From the IMG/VR virus record IMGVR_UViG_3300009514_000013, positions 1 through 64,000 of that record: a stretch of 64,000 nt of DNA. One strand, written 5' to 3'. Below the pieces are notes generated by a model. It was not told where the DNA came from. It searched no databases and saw only the letters and a list, made by a program, of their open reading frames with translations. The first letter of the stretch is position 1; every line of letters starts with the position of its first letter. Shown one piece after another: positions 49,332-57,712 of this stretch. Source of the DNA: a virus. Position numbers and translations under genes: made by a program.

Positions 49332-50105
49332 GTGTCAATTCCAATCCGTCTCAAGTCGATTCCTCTATGGGTTGAACACTGGTCAGAAGAATCACTCCGG
49401 AAGAGATACTCCCAAGAACCAAGAGCATTCGAACGCGGATTCAGACTCAAGGCATTCTCTGATGATGAAGCAACATTCCCGAGCTTCTCCCAATGCGAAG
49501 TCCCTGGGATCACTCTTGGAGAGATTCAACGATCGAACTGGCCCAAGTTCACAGGAGTCGACCTCTCATCTAAGAAGCGTCCTGGTAACACCATTGCCAC
49601 GGTTGCAGTCGATCCGAAGACAAGACGTCGATATCCCATAGACATTCGATATGGTGCCTGGAGGTCATCTGAGACGGCTGAGCAAATCCGTATTGTTGAT
49701 GAACTCTTCAGCCCGATGGTTATCATGGTTGAAGACAACGCTTACCAAGAGGCTCTCCTGGATTGGATCTCTGATGACAAGTCTCGGTTTCCGTATTGGG
49801 TTAAGATCGAAGCCACTACCACTACAGGTGGTAGAAAGTCGGATCTAGAGAAAGGTCTCCCCGGACTTGAGGTCGAATTCTCGAAAAAGGGTTGGGCGTT
49901 TCCCCTATCCGAGTATGAGAATGTGACTCCTGATGAGGCACCACCAGCTGGCCACTGGGCGCGTTTAGCCCAAGAACTTCGCCATCACCCCATTGCAGCT
50001 ACATCGGACGGTGTAATGGCTTTGTGGTTCGCCAGGCAAGGTATTGAACTCTACGGCGGAATGGCTTTCCACGATGTCCAAATTGGAGACTTGACAGTCC
50101 GCTAA
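49332..50105 (+). CDS. terL: Large terminase nuclease half (separate gene)
   Basis: 257 aa, GTG start directly after the previous stop. IPLWVEHWSEESLRKRYSQE at the N-terminus is the linker that follows the ATPase domain in ordinary TerL proteins. The RNase H-like nuclease has Asp in FTGVDLSSKKRPGNT, VIMVEDNAYQEAL, and a C-terminal helix with HHPIAATSDGVMALW. It cuts concatemers during packaging. Together with the spliced 269-aa ATPase the total is 526 aa, a normal TerL. No intein remnant lies at the break. Confidence 0.75.
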   Translation: MSIPIRLKSIPLWVEHWSEESLRKRYSQEPRAFERGFRLKAFSDDEATFPSFSQCEVPGITLGEIQRSNWPKFTGVDLSSKKRPGNTIATVAVDPKTRRRYPIDIRYGAWRSSETAEQIRIVDELFSPMVIMVEDNAYQEALLDWISDDKSRFPYWVKIEATTTTGGRKSDLEKGLPGLEVEFSKKGWAFPLSEYENVTPDEAPPAGHWARLAQELRHHPIAATSDGVMALWFARQGIELYGGMAFHDVQIGDLTVR

Positions 50106-50125
50106 CACTAATTTGATCTTTTATA

Positions 50126-50316
50126 GGTTGTGCACGCAAACGTGACGGAGGGTCGTAAAAGGAGTACTGGTGGTCCGGGTTGCGACGGAGAAGCCTGCGA
50201 GACTGGCGTATACAGGGGGATGAGACACATGCTGAAGCCCCGATACCAGTCAGGTGGCATTGTGGTTCCGACTGCGATGTTCATCAGTTGTGTGACGATC
50301 GGGAGAGACCGATATC
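50126..50316 (+). ncRNA. Structured noncoding region, possible group I-like core
   Basis: No convincing gene. Several pairings can be drawn: GTCGTAA/TTGCGAC, GACTGG (50201 region) with CCAGTC (50246 region) enclosing a GGGG/CCCC hairpin with GATA before the closing strand, a GTGCACGC/GCGTATAC pairing crossing it (P3/P7-like pseudoknot), and ATCGG-GAGAGA-CCGAT just before 50317. The P7-J8/7-P7' layout recalls group I introns, but A-rich joining segments are missing and no splice sites are evident. Confidence 0.3.
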
Positions 50317-50396
50317 GGGGATGAGAAGGGTTCGACAGTCTGATGAAATCCTGAAAGGGACCAGGCTGGACCAGCGTTCGATTCGCTGCATCTCCA
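50317..50396 (+). ncRNA. tmRNA-like acceptor (tRNA-like) domain without an mRNA-like part
   Basis: 7-bp acceptor stem GGGGATG/CATCTCC with a G3:U70 pair and discriminator A, the alanine identity set. Then AGAAGGGTTCGA as in tmRNA 5' ends, a 5-bp stem CAGTC/GGCTG (P2-like) closed by a short loop with a possible TCCT-GAAA-GGGA hairpin, GAC, and a T arm CAGCG-TTCGATT-CGCTG. A regular D arm and anticodon arm are absent. CCA is not encoded. The tag frame and pseudoknots of a complete tmRNA are missing. Confidence 0.5.
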
Positions 50397-50433
50397 TTGA
50401 AACCAGGTGGGCAAATGAGCCTAGCTTTATTGG

Positions 50434-50631
50434 ATGCGTATGAACTCGGTAAGAAAACATGCTCTCAAAGCGGGAATGGCCAACTCCATGTGGACCCCTG
50501 AAGATATCCGTGAAATTCGCAAGTTGAGGGAAGAGGGTTCCTCTTACAAGGAAATCCTTTACATGTACCCGATGTCCAAATCCACACTTTCCTACATTGT
50601 GAATTACAAAACCCATGTATCATCTCTCTAG
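50434..50631 (+). CDS. Small helix-turn-helix protein
   Basis: 65 aa (ATG at 50440 also possible). WTPEDIREIRKLREEGSSYK, then a recognition-type helix and SYIVNYKTH match the resolvase-like HTH used alone in phages or at the end of HNH homing endonucleases. It follows the structured RNA directly and may be a remnant of a homing gene or a regulator. Confidence 0.55.
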   Translation: MRMNSVRKHALKAGMANSMWTPEDIREIRKLREEGSSYKEILYMYPMSKSTLSYIVNYKTHVSSL

Positions 50632-50639
50632 AGAAAGAG

Positions 50640-50996
50640 ATGGACTCATACTCCAAATCGGATTTCGAACTTCTTGTTTTTGAGAGTGGGATAGCATTCT
50701 CCATCCGAGAAAAAGGCGGTAGCAAAGCAAGATTTGAGAACGTGTCGATAGATGCTATTGGCATTTCAACAAGTGGTTTTCTTTATGGATATTGGTACCC
50801 GATAGATGCGGATTTCCCGACTCGCATCACTGGAGTTTCTTTCAAAGCGGTGTGCGAATTCTGCGAAAGCGAGATGGTTGTCCGTCGCATTACGAAGAAA
50901 CCTGCTCAGTTCAGTGTGTCTTGCAAAGAGTGTAAAAGAATTCTGAATGTTCCGAATCGTCCTCCGCTACGTCTGGTGATCAACAACAAAAAATGA
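50640..50996 (+). CDS. Zinc-ribbon hypothetical protein
   Basis: 118 aa. The C-terminal half has VCEFCESEMVVRR and SVSCKECKRILNV, a four-Cys ribbon. N-terminal beta-rich domain. Function unknown. Confidence 0.55.
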   Translation: MDSYSKSDFELLVFESGIAFSIREKGGSKARFENVSIDAIGISTSGFLYGYWYPIDADFPTRITGVSFKAVCEFCESEMVVRRITKKPAQFSVSCKECKRILNVPNRPPLRLVINNKK

Positions 50997-51011
50997 TGTA
51001 GGTGTTGATCA

Positions 51012-51566
51012 ATGAGTGATTACGTCCGTGGAGACATCGTTAATCTAAACCGTGCTCAAAGTTCTCAAGTTGAGATTTTGACTGTCCCGACAACCGAAGA
51101 TGAACCGTACACAATAACACTTCCGATCAACGAAGAATATAAGTCTTTCACATACTTAGCATCGGTTGATGATTCGCTATCAGATGTTGCGTTTGGCCTC
51201 GAAGATGTTCTAGAGAAAGAACAAACCAAGTTCTCAGTTGCTGTGAATGACGATCAGGATGCTGTTGTCATCGTTGGACCGTTGGGTCTGTCATTTGAAG
51301 GCACTACCTCAACCAATCTTCGGTACTCGCTCATTGAAGACGCAGTTCGAGCCATTCGTCACGATACTGGTGAAAAGATTGGAAACTGCCGTGTCCTCGC
51401 TTCGGAGAATTCTTTGGAGAAGCTTCGGGAATACGCTACAAGAGATCGTGATGGTACTGTTCGGATTGTGAATCAGATCCGGTTACGAGAATTGAATTCG
51501 GCTAATGTTTTCGAAGTGGAAGCTGATGAGATCCTCACAGTCATCGAAAGAGAAGGAACCGCATGA
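51012..51566 (+). CDS. Hypothetical protein
   Basis: 184 aa, beta-rich acidic protein (AVNDDQDAVVIVGPLGLSFE). Overlaps the next gene by 4 bp. It begins a run of small genes leading to the portal. No family recognised. Confidence 0.55.
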   Translation: MSDYVRGDIVNLNRAQSSQVEILTVPTTEDEPYTITLPINEEYKSFTYLASVDDSLSDVAFGLEDVLEKEQTKFSVAVNDDQDAVVIVGPLGLSFEGTTSTNLRYSLIEDAVRAIRHDTGEKIGNCRVLASENSLEKLREYATRDRDGTVRIVNQIRLRELNSANVFEVEADEILTVIEREGTA

Positions 51567-51937
51567 TGGAGAAGACGTGTGTGAACTGTGGGGATGAGTT
51601 CGAGACAGATAACGAGGACTGCCATTGGTGTTCTGAGTCTTGTTGGGGAGAAATAGAAAACCTTCAACTACAGACACACGATTCGTACCACGAAGAAATC
51701 GGTGTTTCAGAAGCAGACAAGGCCCGAACAGCATTATCGTCTCCTATGGAAACAGAGATTTCAGAAGACGTAGAAAAACCATGGACGCGGGATTTGGCGG
51801 TAGCTGAACGACTTGTTGAGAGTGCAGAAATTGCCAACGATCCAAATGACGTTTCCTTTTTGATCGATCTTGCTTCTAGCTATCTGCAACGTGCTCGAGA
51901 TAGCGTCCAACCATTTGTAAATCAAAGGGCTAGCTGA
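51563..51937 (+). CDS. Zinc-finger hypothetical protein
   Basis: 124 aa. N-terminal Cys motif (KTCVNCGDEF, HWCSESCWGE) followed by a helical domain (VAERLVESAEIANDPNDVSF). ATGATG start overlapping the previous stop. Confidence 0.55.
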   Translation: MMEKTCVNCGDEFETDNEDCHWCSESCWGEIENLQLQTHDSYHEEIGVSEADKARTALSSPMETEISEDVEKPWTRDLAVAERLVESAEIANDPNDVSFLIDLASSYLQRARDSVQPFVNQRAS

Positions 51938-52146
51938 TGTTTCAGATTAAAACGTTCGATTTGCCGGTCACTTACAACGAAGTAGGTAATCGGGAAGTGC
52001 TAGAAGACTTCGCCAGAACCAGACTTCGGAGTGACATGAAAAAGATGGGGTATGAAATTATTCCTTCCTCTTTTCGTGTGGTTTGGTATGAATCATCTCG
52101 CGGTGTGGCTACTGCCAATGGCCTTCCGATCAAAGGAGTTAGTTGA
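51937..52146 (+). CDS. Small hypothetical protein
   Basis: 69 aa (FQIKTFDLPVTYNEVGNREV). One-base overlap with both neighbours. No family recognised. Confidence 0.5.
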   Translation: MFQIKTFDLPVTYNEVGNREVLEDFARTRLRSDMKKMGYEIIPSSFRVVWYESSRGVATANGLPIKGVS

Positions 52147-52598
52147 TGAAGTATGAGCTTGAATTGGATGACACCGGCAATCGGTACTGGTTGTGTACGC
52201 TAGATGACGGTACGCAAGAAGCGATTCCGCCAGGATGGAAATTGGAACTAGGTTCGGGTTCCTGGACTGTCGAAGGTACAAACCACGGGCTTCCGATTGG
52301 AACTGTGGTCGCGGTCGAATTTCCTGAGAATCCAGAAGAGAGGAAGAAAGAATCTCTCTTGAAGCTATTACGACGCTCTCTGCAGAAGTCTTTCAAAGCT
52401 GAAGGATTGGAACTGTCTGACGAAGAAGCTGACGAGAAGATCCAACAGACGATTGATGAGATTCTCGAGAAAACCAAGAACCCCGATGTCTTAAGAGCGA
52501 AATCGTCACTTGAAATTCCTGAGCCACCGCAAATCCTACCTGGTGAACAGAAGATTGTTGATCAGTTGATAGGGGCAGGTTTCGGACGACATGGCTGA
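52146..52598 (+). CDS. Hypothetical protein
   Basis: 150 aa. Beta-rich N-terminus (YELELDDTGNRYWLCTLDDG) and helical C-terminus (KLLRRSLQKSFKAEGLELSD). Overlaps the next gene by 8 bp. Possibly a virion-assembly accessory given the portal downstream. Confidence 0.5.
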   Translation: MKYELELDDTGNRYWLCTLDDGTQEAIPPGWKLELGSGSWTVEGTNHGLPIGTVVAVEFPENPEERKKESLLKLLRRSLQKSFKAEGLELSDEEADEKIQQTIDEILEKTKNPDVLRAKSSLEIPEPPQILPGEQKIVDQLIGAGFGRHG

Positions 52599-53160
52599 AT
52601 CGAAATCACAGACTTCTGAAGCACCTCTAGTAAGACGTTCGGATGTAGAAGTCTTGGATGATCCTCGTCAGATTCGACTGACTCCCAAACAACGGGAGGA
52701 GATGGATCGGAAAATCTACAAGACTTGGAGAGCTGTTCAAGATGGAATTCCAGAACAGAGGCACACTCCTCGAATTGATCCCTACGATGTTGCTCAGATC
52801 GAACAAGACCAGATGCAGGAAGCTGCTAAGAAACCTGAGGTCTGGAAAAAGATCATGGAATATTATGGTTTCACCTGGTATTCAGCTTCTGATCTCGATG
52901 CTCATCCCATGGTAGGACCAGCTCGCTACCGAACTAGAGATCAGAGAATCTTTTTGAAACCTCAGCCTTGTGGTCAATGGAGAAATGACTTGGAGATCCA
53001 AGAAGGTTTTTCTAATCCTCCAGAACGCTTGAAAATGGCTTTCACCTTGAAGGACCTCATCCTTGGATTTCGAACACCTGAGCAATTCGACAAATGGATG
53101 AAGAAACAGATTTCCGCAGTGATTTCGACCCAAATGCGAATGAGCCGAAATTCCGTATAG
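52591..53160 (+). CDS. Hypothetical protein upstream of the portal
   Basis: 189 aa. Charged, with the segment KKIMEYYGFTWYSASDLDAH in the middle. No recognised family. Position suggests a packaging or head-related role. Confidence 0.5.
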   Translation: MAESKSQTSEAPLVRRSDVEVLDDPRQIRLTPKQREEMDRKIYKTWRAVQDGIPEQRHTPRIDPYDVAQIEQDQMQEAAKKPEVWKKIMEYYGFTWYSASDLDAHPMVGPARYRTRDQRIFLKPQPCGQWRNDLEIQEGFSNPPERLKMAFTLKDLILGFRTPEQFDKWMKKQISAVISTQMRMSRNSV

Positions 53161-53170
53161 TATTGGCTCT

Positions 53171-53326
53171 ATGCCTGCCAAGTCGAAAGCTCAACTTCGC
53201 TTTCTATTCTCCAAAGGAGCCAAGAAAAAAGGCATCACCGAAGAACAAGTTCGAGAGTGGGCAAGATCTACTCCGAACATCTCTAAACTACCTGAACGTG
53301 TAGGCAAAAAATCTAAGAAGAAGTAG
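53171..53326 (+). CDS. DUF3008-like small basic protein
   Basis: 51 aa. MPAKSKAQLRFLFSKGAKKK at the start matches the 'MPAKSKAQxRF' opening of small basic phage and bacterial proteins (DUF3008-like), followed by a Lys-rich end. Probably DNA-binding or virion-associated; function not known to me. Confidence 0.6.
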   Translation: MPAKSKAQLRFLFSKGAKKKGITEEQVREWARSTPNISKLPERVGKKSKKK

Positions 53327-53336
53327 GGTCAAGACA

Positions 53337-55055
53337 ATGGCTGGAATCGATATGTCTTTTGGTGGTCAAGAATTTCCGAGAGCGTTGGAGGTTCGCCAAT
53401 ACCTCTACAACAATGCGATCTTAGGGCAAACGACTAGGCTCCGAACTTTGGATCGATTGGATGCTTTCTACAAAGGTCTTGAATATGCTCACCACCAAAC
53501 CGGATGGGATGGATTCTCCGCAGATCAATTAGAGACGATTTCTCCTGATGCCACTAAACCGTTAGGTTTCACCAAACCAGCCGACAAGACCATGGTTGGT
53601 CAAAAGCGACCAACAGCACCTCTTCGTTTGACCGGAACGGTTGTGGATCGGTTCACAGGCCTCCTCTTCTCGAAGAAGCGTCTACCCAAAGTCACGATTG
53701 AAGATGATCAAGAATCCAACGACTTCGTCCAAGCCGTATTCAAGAAGACACGGTTTTGGAGAACTATGTACAACTCCCGAACCTATGGCGGTTCGATGGG
53801 CTCTTCTTTGATCACAGTTCAGTTGAGGAATGGTCGTTTCTCGTTCAAAGCTCATAGTCCCAAGACGATTCAAGACATCGTTTGGGAAGATCCAGATCTC
53901 AAGATACCTGCTGGAGTTCTCATCCAGTACATCTATTACGTGGAAAAGGATGAAGTAGATCCGAAGACAGGTGCTCCGACTGGAACAATGAAGAACTGTC
54001 CTTATCTCTATCGAAGGATTATAGATGCTGAGTGTGACGTCATTTTCAAACCGGCTGAGATTGTGAACAACAAACTTCCTGAGATGGAGATTGATGAACA
54101 CCAAAGCTACCAGCATAGATTGGGAGAATTCCCTGGAGTCTGGATTCAGAACCTTCCATGTGAAGAAGAAATCGATGGCGTTGCCGATTGCGAAGGTGTC
54201 TATCAGATCTTCGACACAATCGATCGGCAACTGGCTCAATCGAACAAGGGGTTGTTAGCCAATCAGGATCCTACAGTTGTCCTTTCGATTGATAAGAAAC
54301 TCATGTCGGCAGGAGTTCCTATCCACAAAGGATCTGAAAATTCTTTGAATGTTGGAATGGGTGGATCAGCCAACTACTTGGAGATATCTGCATCGGGAAT
54401 CACAGCAGCAAGAGAATTCGTCAAAGACTTGAAACAAGCTGCAATGGATCGAGCTCAGGTTGTTCTTGCTGATCCTCAGACGATGGCTGGTTCAGCACAG
54501 TCTGCTTTAGCAATTGAGTTTCTTTATCAACCGATGCTCGAGAAAGCTGACAGGTTACGAGAGCAGTATGGTCAAGCGATTGAGGTTCTTGTTGACCTAC
54601 TGTTGAAGTTGGGTCGGATTTGGTCGGATCCGCTTCGATATGAAGGAAATGCGAAACCTAAGTTTGATTTGCCTCCGAAGATTGTTGAGATGGATTCAGA
54701 TCCCGAGAATCCAGAAGCTGAGATGGGTGTTCAAAAGCTCAAAGTGTTTCCAGTACCCGGAGAAGGTTCTCAGGTAGCATTGTCTTGGGGTCCTTACTTC
54801 TCGCCTACTCCTACAGATGTTCAGACGCAAATTGGTGTTGTTGCTACAGCTTATGGAGCTGGATTGATTGACCTGGACACGGCAGTCAGCAAAGTAGCTC
54901 ACATCCTGGATATTGAAGATGAAGAAGGTCTGTTACGGCGAGTGAAGGAAGAAAGCAAAAAGCGCAAAGCTGATGTGATGGCTAATTTAGAAGAAGCTGG
55001 AATGGGATGGCCTACCTCTCCAATTCCACGTCCAGAAGGTGAGGAACTCATATGA
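53337..55055 (+). CDS. Portal protein
   Basis: 572 aa. RLDAFYKGLEYAHHQTGWDG and TGTVVDRFTGLLFSKKR at the N-terminus and the helical QSALAIEFLYQPMLEKADRL region are in the style of SPP1/HK97-type portals. The dodecameric portal forms the DNA entry vertex and binds the terminase. Size and its place before the MuF-like, scaffold and capsid genes support this. Confidence 0.75.
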   Translation: MAGIDMSFGGQEFPRALEVRQYLYNNAILGQTTRLRTLDRLDAFYKGLEYAHHQTGWDGFSADQLETISPDATKPLGFTKPADKTMVGQKRPTAPLRLTGTVVDRFTGLLFSKKRLPKVTIEDDQESNDFVQAVFKKTRFWRTMYNSRTYGGSMGSSLITVQLRNGRFSFKAHSPKTIQDIVWEDPDLKIPAGVLIQYIYYVEKDEVDPKTGAPTGTMKNCPYLYRRIIDAECDVIFKPAEIVNNKLPEMEIDEHQSYQHRLGEFPGVWIQNLPCEEEIDGVADCEGVYQIFDTIDRQLAQSNKGLLANQDPTVVLSIDKKLMSAGVPIHKGSENSLNVGMGGSANYLEISASGITAAREFVKDLKQAAMDRAQVVLADPQTMAGSAQSALAIEFLYQPMLEKADRLREQYGQAIEVLVDLLLKLGRIWSDPLRYEGNAKPKFDLPPKIVEMDSDPENPEAEMGVQKLKVFPVPGEGSQVALSWGPYFSPTPTDVQTQIGVVATAYGAGLIDLDTAVSKVAHILDIEDEEGLLRRVKEESKKRKADVMANLEEAGMGWPTSPIPRPEGEELI

Positions 55056-55555
55056 ACAAATTCAAATCATGGGCTGTTGAAGAACAAGAAGAAGATTTCG
55101 ACTTCACAGAAGTGAGGAGAAACGAAGAACCTGTTCAACCACAGCAACAAGTTCAACCGACATACCAACAGCCAGTTCCACAAGCACAACCACAAGGAGC
55201 TGTGTTCTATTCTCCACCTCCACAACCAATGATGATTCAACAATCGACTGGCTTTGTCGGCAATTACCATCCAGCACCTCAACCAATAGAACCGATTCCT
55301 CGAACTTGTTGTTTGGTGAAAGCTGATCCTGATGGGGATCCGTATGAACGAATGATGGCGCAGATTCCAGATTCGGCTAAAGAAGCAGGGATTGATAAAT
55401 CAAACGGTGTTGATGCGATGTCTCTCTCGGCTGAATCTATTGATGATCACATTCACCGAGTTCATTCGACACCGTCAGGAATGGTACGCCAACAAGGAAG
55501 ACCGAGCCGAATCAGTACTAAAGGAAACTCCTCAGGTGGTCCAGTTGGATTGTGA
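55052..55555 (+). CDS. Gln/Pro-rich protein between portal and MuF genes
   Basis: 167 aa. Acidic N-terminus, then a disordered Q/P-rich stretch (VQPQQQVQPTYQQPVPQAQP), then a mixed C-terminus. ATGA overlap with the portal. Possibly a head accessory protein. Confidence 0.5.
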   Translation: MNKFKSWAVEEQEEDFDFTEVRRNEEPVQPQQQVQPTYQQPVPQAQPQGAVFYSPPPQPMMIQQSTGFVGNYHPAPQPIEPIPRTCCLVKADPDGDPYERMMAQIPDSAKEAGIDKSNGVDAMSLSAESIDDHIHRVHSTPSGMVRQQGRPSRISTKGNSSGGPVGL

Positions 55556-55556
55556 T

Positions 55557-55572
55557 GTTAAATCGCTTTAAC
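55557..55572. promoter_or_regulatory. 16-bp palindrome before the MuF-like gene
   Basis: GTTAAATCGCTTTAAC, positions -20 to -5 from the ATG at 55577; identical to the copy before the terminase ATPase gene. Confidence 0.6.
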
Positions 55573-55576
55573 ACCA

Positions 55577-56557
55577 ATGGCTGATCCTTTTACCAAGAGG
55601 TTATTTGAACTTCATCTGAATCAACTCCAGAGACACGTTCGAAAGAATGGTGTTAAAGGCCTGGAATCTTTGTATAAAGAAGCTAAAGCTGACTTGTATG
55701 ATCGTCTCCTCCAGGCTGGTGGTAGTTCTGCAACAACGCCAACAGCACTCCAATTGAGAGCGATGATTGCCCAAGTAGATGCGGTTACAGAATCTCTTGG
55801 AAAGAATTTGAATAGTCATCTCAAAGACATATCAAAGTCTGCTTCTGAAATGGGTGCTCGACACGGAATTGATGAGTTCAAGAAGTTGGAGAAACATTTC
55901 ACGGGGAACGTTCCAGTCCTTCAAATTGAAACTGCTGCTCAACTTAAAGGTCTTGTGAAAGATACAACTTCGTCGCTACTCCGTCGCTATAGTCTTGCTT
56001 CGTCTGTTTGGAGTAATCAGGCCATTCAGGACATCGAGCAAGCTATGTCTGTTGGTTCAATGGCTGGTAAGCCAACCAATGACATCATCCAGGAAGTGAT
56101 GGGGAAAACCGGCATCCTGGAACAAGAAAGATGGAGAGCTGAGAGAATTGTTCGGACCGAAACAGCATTTGCTCATGGCCGGTCAAAATACGATGCGATG
56201 AAGCGAACCTCGGAAGAGCTTGGAGAGAAGAAACTCTACAAACGATTGATCGAGACTTTAGACAATCGAACTGGTGATGACTCTTTTGTTCTCCATGGTC
56301 AGACAGTTCCAATCGATGAACCGTTTCGGTGGAAGCACAAACGAGCTGGTTCTTGGGTCGTGACAGAATACCAACATCCTCCAAACAGACCGAATGACAG
56401 AGCTGTTGTGATTCCGTGGGATCCATCATGGGAAGAAACTTCTGGTGAGCGCCCATTGACGCGAGCCGAACTCAATACAGCACCTCCCACAAGATGGCGA
56501 AAGAAAGCAGGAGTTGAGATCCCACCTGGCCATCGTCCTGGTAAACCGGCTAGATAG
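55577..56557 (+). CDS. Minor head protein, MuF / SPP1 gp7-like
   Basis: 326 aa. N-terminal helices, then ERWRAERIVRTETAFAHGRS, typical of the Mu F domain, and IETLDNRTGDDSFVLHGQTV with FRWKHKRAGS toward the C-terminus. This protein binds the portal or DNA in the head. The palindrome just before it may start a late transcription unit. Confidence 0.75.
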   Translation: MADPFTKRLFELHLNQLQRHVRKNGVKGLESLYKEAKADLYDRLLQAGGSSATTPTALQLRAMIAQVDAVTESLGKNLNSHLKDISKSASEMGARHGIDEFKKLEKHFTGNVPVLQIETAAQLKGLVKDTTSSLLRRYSLASSVWSNQAIQDIEQAMSVGSMAGKPTNDIIQEVMGKTGILEQERWRAERIVRTETAFAHGRSKYDAMKRTSEELGEKKLYKRLIETLDNRTGDDSFVLHGQTVPIDEPFRWKHKRAGSWVVTEYQHPPNRPNDRAVVIPWDPSWEETSGERPLTRAELNTAPPTRWRKKAGVEIPPGHRPGKPAR

Positions 56558-56562
56558 AACTT

Positions 56563-56772
56563 ATGGAACAACCAGCCGACAACCCTTCTCTCGATGAGAT
56601 CGAGCTGTGGGTGCGAGCAGCTGCACGTCAGATCCGCGCATGTGCAAAAAACAATATTTACGGGACTCTGAGATTTGAATTCTTCAATGGTCGAATCACA
56701 AGAAGTTTGATCGAGAAATCTGTGAAGGATCCATCAACTCTTGCGCCAGGCTTCGAATCGTCTGTAGATTAG
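56563..56772 (+). CDS. Small hypothetical protein
   Basis: 69 aa: helical N-terminus (SLDEIELWVRAAARQIRACA) and a beta hairpin (YGTLRFEFFNGRITRSLIEK). No family recognised. Confidence 0.5.
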   Translation: MEQPADNPSLDEIELWVRAAARQIRACAKNNIYGTLRFEFFNGRITRSLIEKSVKDPSTLAPGFESSVD

Positions 56773-56811
56773 CGAAGGTATCAGCAGTCTTAGCTATCAG
56801 GGAGAAATAAA

Positions 56812-57363
56812 ATGCCAATGCCACCAAATGTTCTTCGAAATTGGGCAAACGGAGCCACCCAAAACGCCATGACTCCAGAAGAGGAAAACCCGGGCGAAGA
56901 GAATCTCATGGAGGAAGAATCCGAAGGAGAAGAAGTCGAGGGTAAAAACCGACTTTGGAATGATGGGATCGAAGAAGGTGAAGAAGTAGAGCCAGAGGAA
57001 TTGGAAGAACTCTCCGGATGGCTTGAAGAAAATGAACCTGAGATCGCTGCTGCAGTGAATGAACTCGGAGAAGCAGTTTCTCTGGAAGACGCTGCAATGA
57101 TCGATAGGGCAAAGGTTTCTCTCCAAGAAGCAACTCAGTATCTGAATCCTGAATATCCCGAACTCTCCGAAGGTCAAAAGGAAAAAGCTGAGAAGACTAT
57201 CTCTAAGCACATGCGTGAAAAGGGTCACCCGGCTGCTGGTACTCCAGAACATAAGCAAGCTGTTGCCATCGGACTGGCAGAAGCCCGTAAAGGCGAATCA
57301 AATCCAGGTCCTGAAGATGAAGAAGAGCTAGCCGAAGAAGAGATGGATATGGGTGAAATCTAA
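56812..57363 (+). CDS. Acidic head-assembly-associated protein
   Basis: 183 aa, strongly acidic (EEESEGEEVEGKNRLWNDGI). A segment TPEHKQAVAIGLAEARKGES resembles the small 'HKQAIAIGLSEAR' motif frequent in phage and bacterial proteins of unknown function (DUF6496-like). Lies among the head genes. Possible DNA mimic or scaffolding aid; unproven. Confidence 0.5.
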   Translation: MPMPPNVLRNWANGATQNAMTPEEENPGEENLMEEESEGEEVEGKNRLWNDGIEEGEEVEPEELEELSGWLEENEPEIAAAVNELGEAVSLEDAAMIDRAKVSLQEATQYLNPEYPELSEGQKEKAEKTISKHMREKGHPAAGTPEHKQAVAIGLAEARKGESNPGPEDEEELAEEEMDMGEI

Positions 57364-57689
57364 TGACGCTTCCAGCACGCGATACTCCGGGGACTCTCGG
57401 TACTCTCGGATTCACAGGAGCTGGCTCGGACGAATTCCGAGATTATCGCCCGAGAGATGGTCACACAGTTTCGGTGTATTTCGTCCGAGCCACTGTCAAC
57501 GGAAATGCTGATTTCATTCGAGTTGCCCAAGATGGTAGCGAACAAGTAATTGCTCCTGGAGTTGCGGTAACGGCTGGGACTGAATTGATTCAACAAATTC
57601 AACATCCTGTGAATCAAATTCGTGTTCGATACACCGCAGTGGGAGTAGGCACAGCAACGTGTGAAGCGTTGGATGGTGGCATGGCGTAA
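57363..57689 (+). CDS. Hypothetical beta-rich protein, possible capsid decoration protein
   Basis: 108 aa, beta-strand-rich (HTVSVYFVRATVNGNADFIR, QIRVRYTAVGVGTATCEALD). Size and location among the head genes fit a decoration or stabilising protein, without sequence proof. Confidence 0.45.
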   Translation: MTLPARDTPGTLGTLGFTGAGSDEFRDYRPRDGHTVSVYFVRATVNGNADFIRVAQDGSEQVIAPGVAVTAGTELIQQIQHPVNQIRVRYTAVGVGTATCEALDGGMA

Positions 57690-57712
57690 CTATCCAGTGA
57701 TACGTTCTAAAA

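Noticed and set aside
50130-50324. 64-residue frame across the structured RNA region
   Set aside because: GTG start without a ribosome binding site, composition unlike other proteins here, and the bases are better explained by RNA pairings.
50340-50356. Hammerhead ribozyme (CTGATGA followed by GAAA)
   Set aside because: Only six bases separate the two conserved boxes, too few for stem II, and no matching stem III with a GUC-type cleavage site is seen.
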